A stretch of DNA of 64,000 nucleotides from Flagellimonas onchidii (GCF_004804315.1 NZ_SRXX01000003.1:186001-250000); one strand, 5' to 3'. Counted from the stretch's first letter, positions 26,245 to 35,224 are shown. Made by a program: numbers and translations. The notes: generated by a model not told the origin, from the letters alone.

Positions 26245-27423
26245 ATGAAGAAAAAACTGGCCATTTTAGCCATTTTGGTATTTGGTGGATGTATCGAACC
26301 TTTTGAAGCCACTTTTGTGGATTTTGAAAGTGCTTTGGTTATTGAAGCTACCATTAATGAACTTAAACAACAAAGGATAATGCTTACAAGAACCTATATG
26401 TTTGAGGAAGACGGACCTGCACCGGTAACGAATGCCTCGGTGTCTATTGTGGACACCGATGGAAATACATATTCTTTTGGACATGTGCAGAATGGCATAT
26501 ATCTTTCCAATCAACCCTTTGCCGCTCAACTAGGTAGGTCATATGAGCTTTCCGTAGTCTCAGAAGGTAAAAACTATGGGTCTAACTCAGTTGAATTTTC
26601 GCAGGGAACAGAAATTGAACAGGTTACTGCAGAACGTATCACAAATGATGATGGAGTGGACGGTATGGCTATTTTGGTGAATAGTTTTGATCCAGCCGGT
26701 AACTCCAAAAACTATAGATATGAGTACGAGGAAACCTATCGTGTAATTGCACCAAAATGGTACCCAACCATGTTGATTGGCGATCCAGAACCAAATAGTG
26801 GATGTAATGTGCTAAAAGTTCCGAACAACATTAATGAGCAGGTGTGTTATCCTACTGACCTTTCCAATACCATCATTTTAACGTCTACGGATGATTTGGT
26901 AGAGGATAGGGTGAGCAATTTTATGGTACGGTTTGTACCAAGGAACAATTACATTATATCACACCGATATAGCATTTTGGTACGGCAATATATCCAATCG
27001 AATGAGGCGTATACTTTTTTTGAAAGACTTGACGAGCTTTCCAGTTCGGAAAGTTTGCTGTCGCAAATACAGCCTGGATTTTTACAAGGAAACGTGTTTT
27101 CCAGAGATGATTCTCGAGAAAGGGTCCTCGGCTTTTTTGATGTAAGTAGTGTTTCGGAACAACGCATTTTTTTTAATTATGATGATTTTTATCATGGAGA
27201 GTCCCTACCTCCTTACGTGGACCCGTGTAAGGAGAGTGCACCGGTTATAGCAAATATGGGAGGTTGTGTTTTGCGCCCCATAATTGAAGTTAGGGCAGGG
27301 GTGTATGTTGGAGACAATGGATCCGAAGACCCTAATGAAGGACCATATCGTATAACCACAAGAGTCTGTGGAGATTGTAGTGCTTTAGGTCCTTCTGAAA
27401 TCCCTGATTTTTGGATGGAATGA
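26245..27423 (+). CDS. DUF4249 lipoprotein, paralog 3 of 4
   Basis: 392 aa. The ATG at 26245 is preferred to an in-frame GTG 12 bp earlier because it gives a standard signal peptide MKKKLAILAILVFGGC with lipidated Cys16. The conserved N-terminal block reads IEPFEATFVDFESALVIEATI, then lacks two residues present in the other copies (ATINEL against ATLTDEL). Six further cysteines are present. The C-terminus is VCGDCSALGPSEIPDFWME. The stop TGA overlaps the ATG of paralog 4 in an ATGA, so translation is coupled. Confidence 0.87.
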   Translation: MKKKLAILAILVFGGCIEPFEATFVDFESALVIEATINELKQQRIMLTRTYMFEEDGPAPVTNASVSIVDTDGNTYSFGHVQNGIYLSNQPFAAQLGRSYELSVVSEGKNYGSNSVEFSQGTEIEQVTAERITNDDGVDGMAILVNSFDPAGNSKNYRYEYEETYRVIAPKWYPTMLIGDPEPNSGCNVLKVPNNINEQVCYPTDLSNTIILTSTDDLVEDRVSNFMVRFVPRNNYIISHRYSILVRQYIQSNEAYTFFERLDELSSSESLLSQIQPGFLQGNVFSRDDSRERVLGFFDVSSVSEQRIFFNYDDFYHGESLPPYVDPCKESAPVIANMGGCVLRPIIEVRAGVYVGDNGSEDPNEGPYRITTRVCGDCSALGPSEIPDFWME

Positions 27424-28601
27424 AAAGCTGGATAAACAAATATGAAAAAGAAATTGCGATTTTGGGTATTTGCGTCTTTAGTGGATGTATAGAACCTTTT
27501 AATACAGAATTTGTTGATTTCGAAGATGCCTTTGTGGTTGATGCGACAATCACCGACGAAATGATAAGACAGGAAATAAACTTGACGAGAACCTATAGAT
27601 TTAATGATGACGGACCCTTAGAAGAGTCTGGAGCCTCTGTCATTGTAATGGATAACAAAGGCAACAGATATAATTTTGAGGAAACTGAAGGCGGAGTTTA
27701 TCGTTCAACCGTAGCTTTTGCAGCAGCTAAGGATACAGAATATCAGTTGATGATAACATCGGCTTCGGGAAAACAATATAATTCCTCTTCCATGACTCTT
27801 CCTGTATCCAATCCTATAGATAGCCTTTATGCCAAGAGGATTACGAACGATTTAGGGGAAGATGGAATTGGTATATTCATCGATACGTCCAATCCAGACC
27901 AAAGCATAAATTTTTATAGATATGAATACGAGGAAACCTATAAAGTGATTGCTCCCAGATGGAATACAAAAGAACTTGAAGTGATAGAAGGTGAGCTTCC
28001 CATTATCGTAATAGGTCCAAGATCTGATGGAGAACGTGTATGCTATCCTACAAACAAATCGAACAACTTCATACTGGTTGATACGGAGGAACTGGAAACT
28101 GGAAAAGTGTCAAATTTTTTAGTTCGTTTTGTTAATAGTGATGATTACATTCTATCATATCGATACAGCATCTTGGTAAGGCAATTTATCCATACCCAAA
28201 AAGCTTATGATTTTTTGAAGACCTTAAACGAGTTTTCAGCCAGTGAAAGCCTGTTTTCTGAGACTCAACCTGGTTTTTTAGAGGGGAACATCTCATCCGT
28301 AGAAAACTCTAATGAAAAGGTTTTGGGGTATTTTGACGTGGCATCGGTAACCGAAAAACGTATTTTCTTTAATTATGAAGATTTTTTCTTGGATGAGCCC
28401 TTGCCCAAATATATAGACCCGTGTCATGAAAGCGCTCCGCTCAATGGATTGCTTGATTTGATTCGATGGGATTTAATAAAATATATAAAAGATAATGAAG
28501 GGGAATTCCCGGGTGGAGGACCATATATTACAGTACCACAAGTATGTGGGGATTGTACTATTTTAGGGCCATCGGAGGTCCCTGATTTTTGGATTGAATA
28601 A
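27420..28601 (+). CDS. DUF4249 lipoprotein, paralog 4 of 4 (most divergent, two cysteines fewer)
   Basis: 393 aa from the ATG at 27420, which overlaps the previous stop. Lipobox FSGC (Cys23). The common blocks are kept (CIEPFNTEFVDFEDAFVVDATITDE, RYSILVRQF, SETQPGFLEGN, KRIFFNYEDF, VCGDC). Only four further cysteines remain: the first of the central pair (C-EV/C-NV in the others) and the CVL cysteine are both missing. The loop before VCGDC is also rebuilt (LLDLIRWDLIKYIKDNEGEFPGGG). Loss of exactly two suggests that those two form a disulfide in the other three. The family function is unknown. Confidence 0.87.
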   Translation: MKSWINKYEKEIAILGICVFSGCIEPFNTEFVDFEDAFVVDATITDEMIRQEINLTRTYRFNDDGPLEESGASVIVMDNKGNRYNFEETEGGVYRSTVAFAAAKDTEYQLMITSASGKQYNSSSMTLPVSNPIDSLYAKRITNDLGEDGIGIFIDTSNPDQSINFYRYEYEETYKVIAPRWNTKELEVIEGELPIIVIGPRSDGERVCYPTNKSNNFILVDTEELETGKVSNFLVRFVNSDDYILSYRYSILVRQFIHTQKAYDFLKTLNEFSASESLFSETQPGFLEGNISSVENSNEKVLGYFDVASVTEKRIFFNYEDFFLDEPLPKYIDPCHESAPLNGLLDLIRWDLIKYIKDNEGEFPGGGPYITVPQVCGDCTILGPSEVPDFWIE

Positions 28602-28610
28602 GACTAAATT

Positions 28611-30386
28611 ATGAGAAAAAATAGTGTTGTTTTTGTATTGTTTTTACTAAACTTTATGCTTGTCTTGGGGCAATCAGCCAGAACGGAAAAGCAAAGTTCC
28701 TTTGTCAATATGCCTAAAGAGAGCATTTATGTGCATCTCAATGAGTCTTTACTGTTTACGGGAGAAAACTTTAGGTATAAACTCTATTGCATTGATAAAA
28801 AGACCAAGGAAACAAGTAAACTTAGTCAGATTGCGTACTTGAGACTTGTTGGAAAGGATGGAAATGTGGTTTTTACACATAAAGTCAGATTAAAGGATGG
28901 ATCTGGATATGGTGATTTCTTTGTCCCCACTTCGGTGCCCACAGGTAGTTATAAATTGTTAGGCTACTCCGAGTGGATGAAAAACTTTGACACGACAGAC
29001 TTTTTTCAATCAGACATACTTATTATTAATCCTTATCAGGTTACTTCGGAGTTCTATCTGGAACCTCAACCAGATTCCACAGATGTTGTTGGGAAAGCAT
29101 CTTTTAGTTCTACTGAGGAAAGAGGTGTTACTTCAAAAAATATAAAAAGTCCGTTTTTACAGTTGCAGATGGAAAAATCTGAATTGGGAAAAAGAGAACA
29201 GGCCATTGCGCATATTTCTGCCTTGAACGATGTTGTAAAGAATGGAGATTATTCTATTTCTGTACGAAAAGTGGATTCATTGCCATCGCCAACAAAAGTT
29301 ACGGCGCATAATTTCTTTGACAATTACGTATTGAGAGGACAAAACATCGGAGGCAGTGGTTTAAAAGCAGAATTTCTGCCCCAACTAAGGGGAGAAGTGA
29401 TATCGGGAACTATAACCAACAAAGAAAGTGGACAACCAGTTCAAGGAAAGCGAATTTCGCTATCGCTTCCTGGTAATGAATTTTTGTTGAAAGTTGCTAC
29501 CTCTGATGCCGAAGGTAGGTTTGAGTTCATTGTGAATCGCGAATATGATAATACAAACGCTTCGTTACAGATTCTTGCAGATAATTGGGAAGAATATGAA
29601 GTTACCATGGATTCCAATGATTTAAATGATTTGGATATGTCCTTTACAGATTTCAAACTCTCAAAACAAATGAAGGATTACATTCTTCAAAGAAGTATAG
29701 AAAATCAAATTGAAAATGCATTCAAAGAACAACGAAAGGATTCTACCCTACCTGCAAAACATCTACCTCCAAACTATAGAAAATACACAGCAAGCTATGA
29801 TTTGGATGATTATACGCGGTTCAACAGCATAGGGGAAACTATAATTGAAGTAGTCGATCAGGTTTCCATAAGAAAATTGGCCAATGGTGAGCGTGTCTTC
29901 GAAATAAGACCAGAAGAGGGGTTTACCGATTTGAGTATGTTGCCTATGGTGTTCGTAGATGGGCTTTTTATAAAAAGGCATGAAGATTTTATGGATTTTA
30001 GTGCAAAAAAAATCAAGAGTATTGACTTTTCAAGAGATAAGATCATGTTGGGGGCACAACCTTTTCAAGGGGTATTGCTCTTTAAAACCATAGATGGTGA
30101 TTTTTATAATGAATTTTATGCGCCGCACCTTCAAAACGTCGCCCTTTTTAGGCCTCAACCGCGAAAGGACTATTTTGACGAAAATTATAAAGATGTGGAG
30201 ACACAGATTAGAATCCCTGATTTTAGACATCAGTTGTTGTGGGAGCCAAATCTCGATTTATCAAAAGAAAAAAATGAGATCAAGTTCTATACTTCAGATG
30301 TGCCAGGAGAGTATGAGCTAGTTGTAGAAGGGTTTACCTCAAATGGAAATCCAGTATCCGTCAAACAGAAATTTATTGTCAAATAG
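28611..30386 (+). CDS. Periplasmic protein with MG2-like, carboxypeptidase-like and TonB-plug-like regions
   Basis: 591 aa. Signal peptide (about 1-20, ending VLGQ). Residues about 28-140 look like a macroglobulin MG2 domain (ESIYVHLNESLLFTGENFRYKLYCID, then GYGDFFVPTSVPTGSYKLLGYSEWMKN). About 260-340 resembles a carboxypeptidase regulatory-like sandwich (EVISGTITNKESGQPVQGKRI and TSDAEGRFEF). About 410-500 resembles a receptor plug (MVFVDGLFIKRHEDF, KIKSIDF, PFQGVLLFKTI). No beta-barrel and no aromatic C-terminus, so it is not a receptor itself. It is last in the operon, 9 bp after paralog 4. Domain calls rest on motif resemblance only. Confidence 0.78.
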   Translation: MRKNSVVFVLFLLNFMLVLGQSARTEKQSSFVNMPKESIYVHLNESLLFTGENFRYKLYCIDKKTKETSKLSQIAYLRLVGKDGNVVFTHKVRLKDGSGYGDFFVPTSVPTGSYKLLGYSEWMKNFDTTDFFQSDILIINPYQVTSEFYLEPQPDSTDVVGKASFSSTEERGVTSKNIKSPFLQLQMEKSELGKREQAIAHISALNDVVKNGDYSISVRKVDSLPSPTKVTAHNFFDNYVLRGQNIGGSGLKAEFLPQLRGEVISGTITNKESGQPVQGKRISLSLPGNEFLLKVATSDAEGRFEFIVNREYDNTNASLQILADNWEEYEVTMDSNDLNDLDMSFTDFKLSKQMKDYILQRSIENQIENAFKEQRKDSTLPAKHLPPNYRKYTASYDLDDYTRFNSIGETIIEVVDQVSIRKLANGERVFEIRPEEGFTDLSMLPMVFVDGLFIKRHEDFMDFSAKKIKSIDFSRDKIMLGAQPFQGVLLFKTIDGDFYNEFYAPHLQNVALFRPQPRKDYFDENYKDVETQIRIPDFRHQLLWEPNLDLSKEKNEIKFYTSDVPGEYELVVEGFTSNGNPVSVKQKFIVK

Positions 30387-30494
30387 GGTACATATTTATA
30401 TTGTTTGACAGTATTTTTTTGATACTGGAATTGCACAAAATGTGTTATTGAACAATGTCACGTAGCGGAGTCCATTTTTAGTACCTTTAACCTC

Positions 30495-31436
30495 ATGGTC
30501 AATACTTATATAATTCATGGAATCTTAACGAGGCAAAGAATTTTTTTCCTCATTCTGTTTGTCTTTGGTTTTACTGTATCAACCAACTCATTTGCTCAAA
30601 CCAAAAATGGCAAAGCCTTAAACATACTTGCCATTGGTGCACACCCAGATGATTGTGATATTAGGGCTGCGGGCTTCATCAAAAAAATTGAAAGCAAAGG
30701 GCATAACGTAAAATTTATTTCTCTTACCGATGGAAACAAGGGACATTGGAGAGACTCTGGAGAAATGCTGGCCAAAAGAAGAAAGCGTGAAATGCAACTC
30801 GCGGCTGATGTATTGGGAGTTTCCATGGAGATAATGAATAATCATGATGGAGAATTGGTAACTAGTCTTAAAAACCGAGAGGACTTGGTTCGTATAATAA
30901 GAGCGTGGAATACGGACCTTATAATCGTGCATGGTCCCAATGAACTTCATCCAGATCATAGAGCTACAAATCAATTGGTAATAGATGCAGCGTTATTGCT
31001 CAATGTTCCTAACTATTTGCCCGAAGTGGAGCATTTAAAATCACCACCCATAATCTTATATGGTGATAATTTGTACAACAGATTGCCGTTTAAACCAGAA
31101 ATACTGTTGCCAATTGATGATGTTATAGATTCCAAGCTAGAAGCAACCCTTAGCCACTTTTCCCAGTTTGTGGAAGGAGGGACCAATGGCAGTAAGGAAA
31201 CTATGCCAAAAACCGAGGATGAAAAACAAGCAGTCGTTGAAAACGCCAAAAAGGGGATTAAAGGATGGTTTTCAAACAATAGCAATAGATATAGGGATAA
31301 AGTTGATAAAGCTTTTGGAAGAGATGTAGAGTTTGTTGAAGCTTTTGAGATTAGTCCATACGGGAGACTGCCAAGACTAAGTGAACTAAAAAGCATATTC
31401 CCTACTGATACACATTTCAGTTCAACATTGAAATAA
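30495..31436 (+). CDS. Exported PIG-L family deacetylase
   Basis: 313 aa with an N-terminal signal peptide (hydrophobic about 16-33, FAQ before TKNGK). The LmbE/PIG-L zinc motif is AIGAHPDDCDIRAAG and the third zinc ligand lies in HGPNELHPDHRATNQLV. Family members remove N-acetyl groups from GlcNAc-type sugars. Export to the periplasm suggests action on an envelope or environmental glycan. It is separated by 108 bp from the TonB/DUF4249 operon, with no convincing terminator between (only a 6-bp CAGTAT/ATACTG hairpin at 30409-30427), so partial read-through is possible. Confidence 0.9.
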   Translation: MVNTYIIHGILTRQRIFFLILFVFGFTVSTNSFAQTKNGKALNILAIGAHPDDCDIRAAGFIKKIESKGHNVKFISLTDGNKGHWRDSGEMLAKRRKREMQLAADVLGVSMEIMNNHDGELVTSLKNREDLVRIIRAWNTDLIIVHGPNELHPDHRATNQLVIDAALLLNVPNYLPEVEHLKSPPIILYGDNLYNRLPFKPEILLPIDDVIDSKLEATLSHFSQFVEGGTNGSKETMPKTEDEKQAVVENAKKGIKGWFSNNSNRYRDKVDKAFGRDVEFVEAFEISPYGRLPRLSELKSIFPTDTHFSSTLK

Positions 31437-31581
31437 AATTAGTTAATTAATTGGCCAAAGGAATGCGTAGGTTGATTCTAGGAAGGCATTCATCAATTGG
31501 AAAGTGGGTATCCGTCAAATGGGGGCTTATTGTTAAAGAAGATTCATATATATTTTCAACCTAATAATATGCCTCTTTTTT

Positions 31582-33117
31582 ATGCTTGTAAAAGTTTATG
31601 GTGGCGCTGTATTTGGCGTTGAATCTACCACAATTACTGTGGAAGTTAATGTAGATAAAGGAATTGGTTACCATCTTGTGGGATTGCCAGATAATGCCAT
31701 TAAGGAAAGTAATTATCGCATTGCTGCTGCGCTTCAAAACAACGGTTATCGTGTTCCTGGCAAAAAGATTACCATTAATATGGCTCCTGCAGACCTTCGA
31801 AAAGAAGGTTCAGCCTATGACCTTACCTTGGCTCTTGGAATTCTTTCAGCTTCCAACCAAATCAAATCAAAGGATATTGAAAAATATATCATTATGGGAG
31901 AACTTTCCTTGGATGGAGAGCTACGTCCCATAAAGGGAGCATTACCAATTGCTATCAATGCTCAGAAAGAAGGGTTCAATGGTTTTATTTTACCGAAGGA
32001 AAATGCCGAAGAAGCAGCTGTTGTCGACGGTTTGGAAGTATATGGTATTGAAAATATAAGTGAGGTGATTGATTTTTTTGATAAGGAACTGCCACTTTCA
32101 CCAACCAAGATTAATACGCGAGAGGAGTTTTATAAACATTTGAGCTTTCCTGAATTCGATTTTGCAGATGTAAAAGGGCAAGAGAGTATTAAGCGTTGTA
32201 TGGAAATTGCCGCTGCTGGAGGACATAATATCATATTGATAGGCCCACCGGGATCTGGCAAAACCATGTTGGCCAAACGCTTGCCGTCAATTTTACCTCC
32301 GATGACATTGTACGAAGCTTTAGAAACTACCAAAATCCATAGTATCGTAGGAAATTTAAAGAATAGTGGTTTGATGAGTCAAAGGCCATTTCGAAATCCA
32401 CATCATACCATTAGCAGTGCTGCTTTGGTTGGGGGCGGAAGTTATCCACAACCGGGAGAAATTTCACTTTCGCATAATGGGGTACTTTTTTTGGATGAAT
32501 TGCCAGAGTTTGAAAGAAGGGTCTTGGAAGTAATGAGGCAACCTATGGAAGACCGAGAAGTTACTATTGCTAGAGCAAAATTTACTGTGACTTATCCCAG
32601 TAGTTTTATGTTGGTGGCGAGTATGAATCCAAGCCCTTCAGGTTACTTCAATGATCCAGAAGCTCCAATGACATCTTCATCCATGGAAATGCAGCGGTAC
32701 CTAGGTAAAATATCAGGCCCATTATTGGATAGGATTGATATTCATATTGAGGTGACCACTGTTCCTTTTGAAAAGCTATCCGATGACAGGAAAGCTGAGT
32801 CAAGTAGTTCAATTAGAGAAAGGGTAATTGCGACAAGGGAGGTACAGACAAGAAGATTTTCAACTATAGAAACAGTGCATTACAACGCCCAGATGAATAC
32901 CAAACAGATTAGACAGTTTTGCGCTTTAGATGGCTCGTCAAAAGAATTACTTCGAGTGGCAATGCAACGATTGGGACTTTCGGCCAGAGCATATGATCGG
33001 ATTTTGAAGGTGGCACGGACCATTGCAGATTTGGAAGGCAGAAAAAACATTCAAGACCATCATGTTTCTGAAGCAATCCAATATCGTAGCTTAGATCGAG
33101 AGGGGTGGTTGGGATAA
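31582..33117 (+). CDS. YifB/ComM family Mg-chelatase-like AAA+ ATPase
   Basis: 511 aa, normal length. The N-terminal Lon-substrate-like domain covers about 1-170. The AAA+ core has Walker A GPPGSGKT (residues 221-228), Walker B VLFLDELPEF and the family motif RPFRNPHHTIS. The C-terminal Mg-chelatase helical bundle ends near EAIQYRSLDR. ComM is a branch-migration helicase that promotes integration of transformed DNA; whether this organism is naturally competent is not shown here. It is convergent with the GNAT-like gene with 2 bp between stops. Confidence 0.95.
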   Translation: MLVKVYGGAVFGVESTTITVEVNVDKGIGYHLVGLPDNAIKESNYRIAAALQNNGYRVPGKKITINMAPADLRKEGSAYDLTLALGILSASNQIKSKDIEKYIIMGELSLDGELRPIKGALPIAINAQKEGFNGFILPKENAEEAAVVDGLEVYGIENISEVIDFFDKELPLSPTKINTREEFYKHLSFPEFDFADVKGQESIKRCMEIAAAGGHNIILIGPPGSGKTMLAKRLPSILPPMTLYEALETTKIHSIVGNLKNSGLMSQRPFRNPHHTISSAALVGGGSYPQPGEISLSHNGVLFLDELPEFERRVLEVMRQPMEDREVTIARAKFTVTYPSSFMLVASMNPSPSGYFNDPEAPMTSSSMEMQRYLGKISGPLLDRIDIHIEVTTVPFEKLSDDRKAESSSSIRERVIATREVQTRRFSTIETVHYNAQMNTKQIRQFCALDGSSKELLRVAMQRLGLSARAYDRILKVARTIADLEGRKNIQDHHVSEAIQYRSLDREGWLG

Positions 33118-33119
33118 TT

Positions 33120-33698
33120 CTATTTCTTTTGTATATCCTTTAGTTTAAAGGTCCAGTACTTTTTCTTGAAAAGTCCTATACAAAAGTATAAAGACATGTT
33201 TTCTGCATTAAGTTTTTCTTTGAACTTCCGAGAAGAGTTGTTGAAATATTCCGTAATGCTGTAGATGTTTTTTCTGCCTTCAGCTTTGAGTAACTCATAA
33301 GATTTGTGTCTGAGAAAAGGAGCCAAGTTCTGACCTCGATAGTTGTTCATGGTATACATGTTGAGCAAATAGGCTTCGTCAGATTCAAGTTTGAACTTTT
33401 TATCGTTGATTGTAAAATCATTGTATTCAATACACATAAATGCGGCTACATTGTCACCATCTTTGAGTGCGATACACTTTTGCCCGTTTTTTATTCCATT
33501 GATTATTTCTCCTTTGTTGGAGCGCATCCTTAATGAACTCATTGCTTTCAAATCTTGTAACCCAAGAGATTCAAATTTATAGCGCGTACTGTTATCTCTA
33601 ACCTCAGGAATACTATAATCAGCTGTTCCTTCGCGAACCCAGTAATATAAATCTAGGTCGATTCCGGTTCTGGTCAAAAGATTGCGCAGGCTATACAA
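33120..33698 (-). CDS. GNAT-like acetyltransferase domain protein
   Basis: 192 aa from a TTG start. The GNAT-like part reads FMCIEYNDFTI, then EAYLLNMYTMNNYRGQNLAPFLRHKSYELLKAEG, where RGQNLA resembles the acetyl-CoA pyrophosphate loop. The true start is uncertain: the frame stays open upstream to 33776, adding 26 residues that look coding (IEIPLEKQSKNYTLALIRNR and on), with no ATG, GTG or TTG at its head; the first possible codon is an ATT that overlaps the TGA of the broken DUF849 gene. The substrate is unknown. Confidence 0.68.
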   Translation of the reverse strand: MYSLRNLLTRTGIDLDLYYWVREGTADYSIPEVRDNSTRYKFESLGLQDLKAMSSLRMRSNKGEIINGIKNGQKCIALKDGDNVAAFMCIEYNDFTINDKKFKLESDEAYLLNMYTMNNYRGQNLAPFLRHKSYELLKAEGRKNIYSITEYFNNSSRKFKEKLNAENMSLYFCIGLFKKKYWTFKLKDIQKK

Positions 33699-33771
33699 AA
33701 CCAGACCATTTTTAAAACGGTTTCTAATTAGCGCGAGGGTATAGTTTTTGCTTTGCTTTTCTAGGGGTATC

Positions 33772-34537
33772 TCAATTTTTTAAGTCGTCAAAAGCTTTAC
33801 CCGGTGTCATTCCAAACGATTTTCTGAACTCTGAAGAAGAAAGTACTTCTCTTTCATTTGCTTGTGCAATGGTATGTATCCTTTGGATAGTTCATTTTCA
33901 ATTGGGAATTTCCAATTCCTGCCAAACTCCAATAGGAATTATCAGGCAAATCATTGATCATAATACCTGCATTGAGTAAGTTGGCCTGCGCACAGGCGAT
34001 ATTACCAAGTATTAGATTGAAATAATAAGGAGGTTTAATTAAGCCTTTTTTAGCTAAATATTTAGCATAATTTATCATTCCAATATCAAATGCCTCCAAT
34101 TCAGGAACTATTCCTTTTTCCAACATAATCTTCGCAAGTCCTTGAATCATGTCAGGGGAGTTTGCGCTTGCTGTGGCATTGAAATTTAAGGAACTCAATG
34201 TCAAGCTTCCCATATCCGGTTTTAGACTGTTTTCAAGAAATAGAGGGTCGGCTCGTTTTTCAAATTCGGGAAAATCTCGACCACTTAGCGAAACACAGAT
34301 GACCAATTCAGGGTCGTGCTTCCGAATCCCTTCAATTATTTGGGCATAAATCTCCCTTTTATATGTAGGTTTTCCGTTAATAGGATTTCTTGCATGCAAG
34401 TGGACCAAAGTAATTCCTATTTCAGAAACCTCTAGTGTGTTTTCGACGATTTCTGAAACAGAGATGGGGACATAAGGTGTCATTTCCTTTGTAGGAATCA
34501 TCCCCGTAGGAGTGAAATTGATGATAAGATTTTCCAA
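33772..34537 (-). pseudogene. DUF849/BKACE (beta-keto acid cleavage) gene broken by an internal deletion and frameshift
   Basis: The TTG-started N-terminal 227 codons match the 3-keto-5-aminohexanoate cleavage fold: LVHLHARNP with the two metal-binding histidines, then WSLAGIGNSQLKMN. Right after that point the frame runs into a TGA (33854-33856). In the next frame, from about 33890 to the TGA at 33772, the family C-terminus continues (IQRIHTIAQANEREVLSSSEF, then GKAFDDLKN). Compared with the known enzyme, about 30-35 codons are missing at the junction, including the GGHxRxGxEDN segment with the metal-ligating glutamate. The product would be inactive. The intact gene would have converted a beta-keto acid with acetyl-CoA. 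Confidence 0.8.
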
Positions 34538-34781
34538 CCTTTTTTCATTTTGATATCATCAATGTAAATCTTTTATAAAAATACAGGGTATTAATTTGGA
34601 TGGATTTCAATTTTTTTGGTTGAATGACTACAAAATGCATTCTTACCAGGGAAGATTTAAGAATATATTTTTTTTAAGCCATTGGTAATCAATGTGAAAA
34701 TAAAAAATCCAATTTCTTTCCATTCTATCAAAAAATAAGTTAAATCCTACATTTATCATGTTTTTTTTGCATTCAATATTA

Positions 34782-34789
34782 TAATTTTG
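34782..34789 (+). promoter_or_regulatory. Predicted -7 box for the cupin gene
   Basis: TAATTTTG fits TAnnTTTG, 24 bp before the ATG. The nearest TTG (34767-34769) is only 12 bp upstream, closer than usual. The rest of 34538-34781 is AT-rich and shows no other feature. Confidence 0.4.
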
Positions 34790-34813
34790 CGCCCATTTTT
34801 ATAGAATTGAGCT

Positions 34814-35224
34814 ATGCAATGTGTGGAACTGAACCCCATAGGAAACTTTGATCCCTGGACACCAGAAATGATTGATGAACTTCTTCATCAAGGAATAAAA
34901 GAATCACTCGGGGAACGTTTAGTGTTCGAGAATGACAATGTTAAACTTTGGGATATCATGCTGGAGCCTGGCGAAAGAATCCCATTTAGAAAACAAAACT
35001 CCAATTATAACTGGGTTTGTCTTACCGGAGGTCTTGCGTTGACCCGTTATGGTAATGGTAAAATCAGTATGATCAAATTAGAACCCGGAGATACAGAATA
35101 TTGTGAATTCAAAGGGAAAAATTACGTGAACGACCTTGAAAATATTGGTGAAAGAACCATTGCAATACACATACTGGAATACAAGGAATCTAATTTGAAC
35201 AAAAAGCTTTTGTACTCAGACTAA
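34814..35224 (+). CDS. Cupin-fold protein of unknown substrate
   Basis: 136 aa. The region DNVKLWDIMLEPGERIPFRKQNSNYNWVCLTGG, followed by ISMIKLEPGDTEY, has the two-motif beta-barrel pattern of small cupins, with the histidines of motif 1 largely replaced (PFRKQN), so metal binding is doubtful. It was possibly linked to the neighbouring BKACE-type gene, which is divergent and now broken. Its stop overlaps the stop of the convergent nuclease-like gene by 4 bp. Confidence 0.7.
   Translation: MQCVELNPIGNFDPWTPEMIDELLHQGIKESLGERLVFENDNVKLWDIMLEPGERIPFRKQNSNYNWVCLTGGLALTRYGNGKISMIKLEPGDTEYCEFKGKNYVNDLENIGERTIAIHILEYKESNLNKKLLYSD

Noticed and set aside
30409-30427. CAGTAT/ATACTG hairpin after the DUF4249 operon as a terminator
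   Set aside because: Only six base pairs, with the T-run in the loop rather than after the stem.
33772-33892. Possible AraC-family C-terminus (SSSEFRKSFGMTPGKAF) on the minus strand
   Set aside because: The preceding residues IQRIHTIAQANEREV align with the DUF849/BKACE C-terminus, and the fragment directly follows the broken DUF849 frame, which explains it better.
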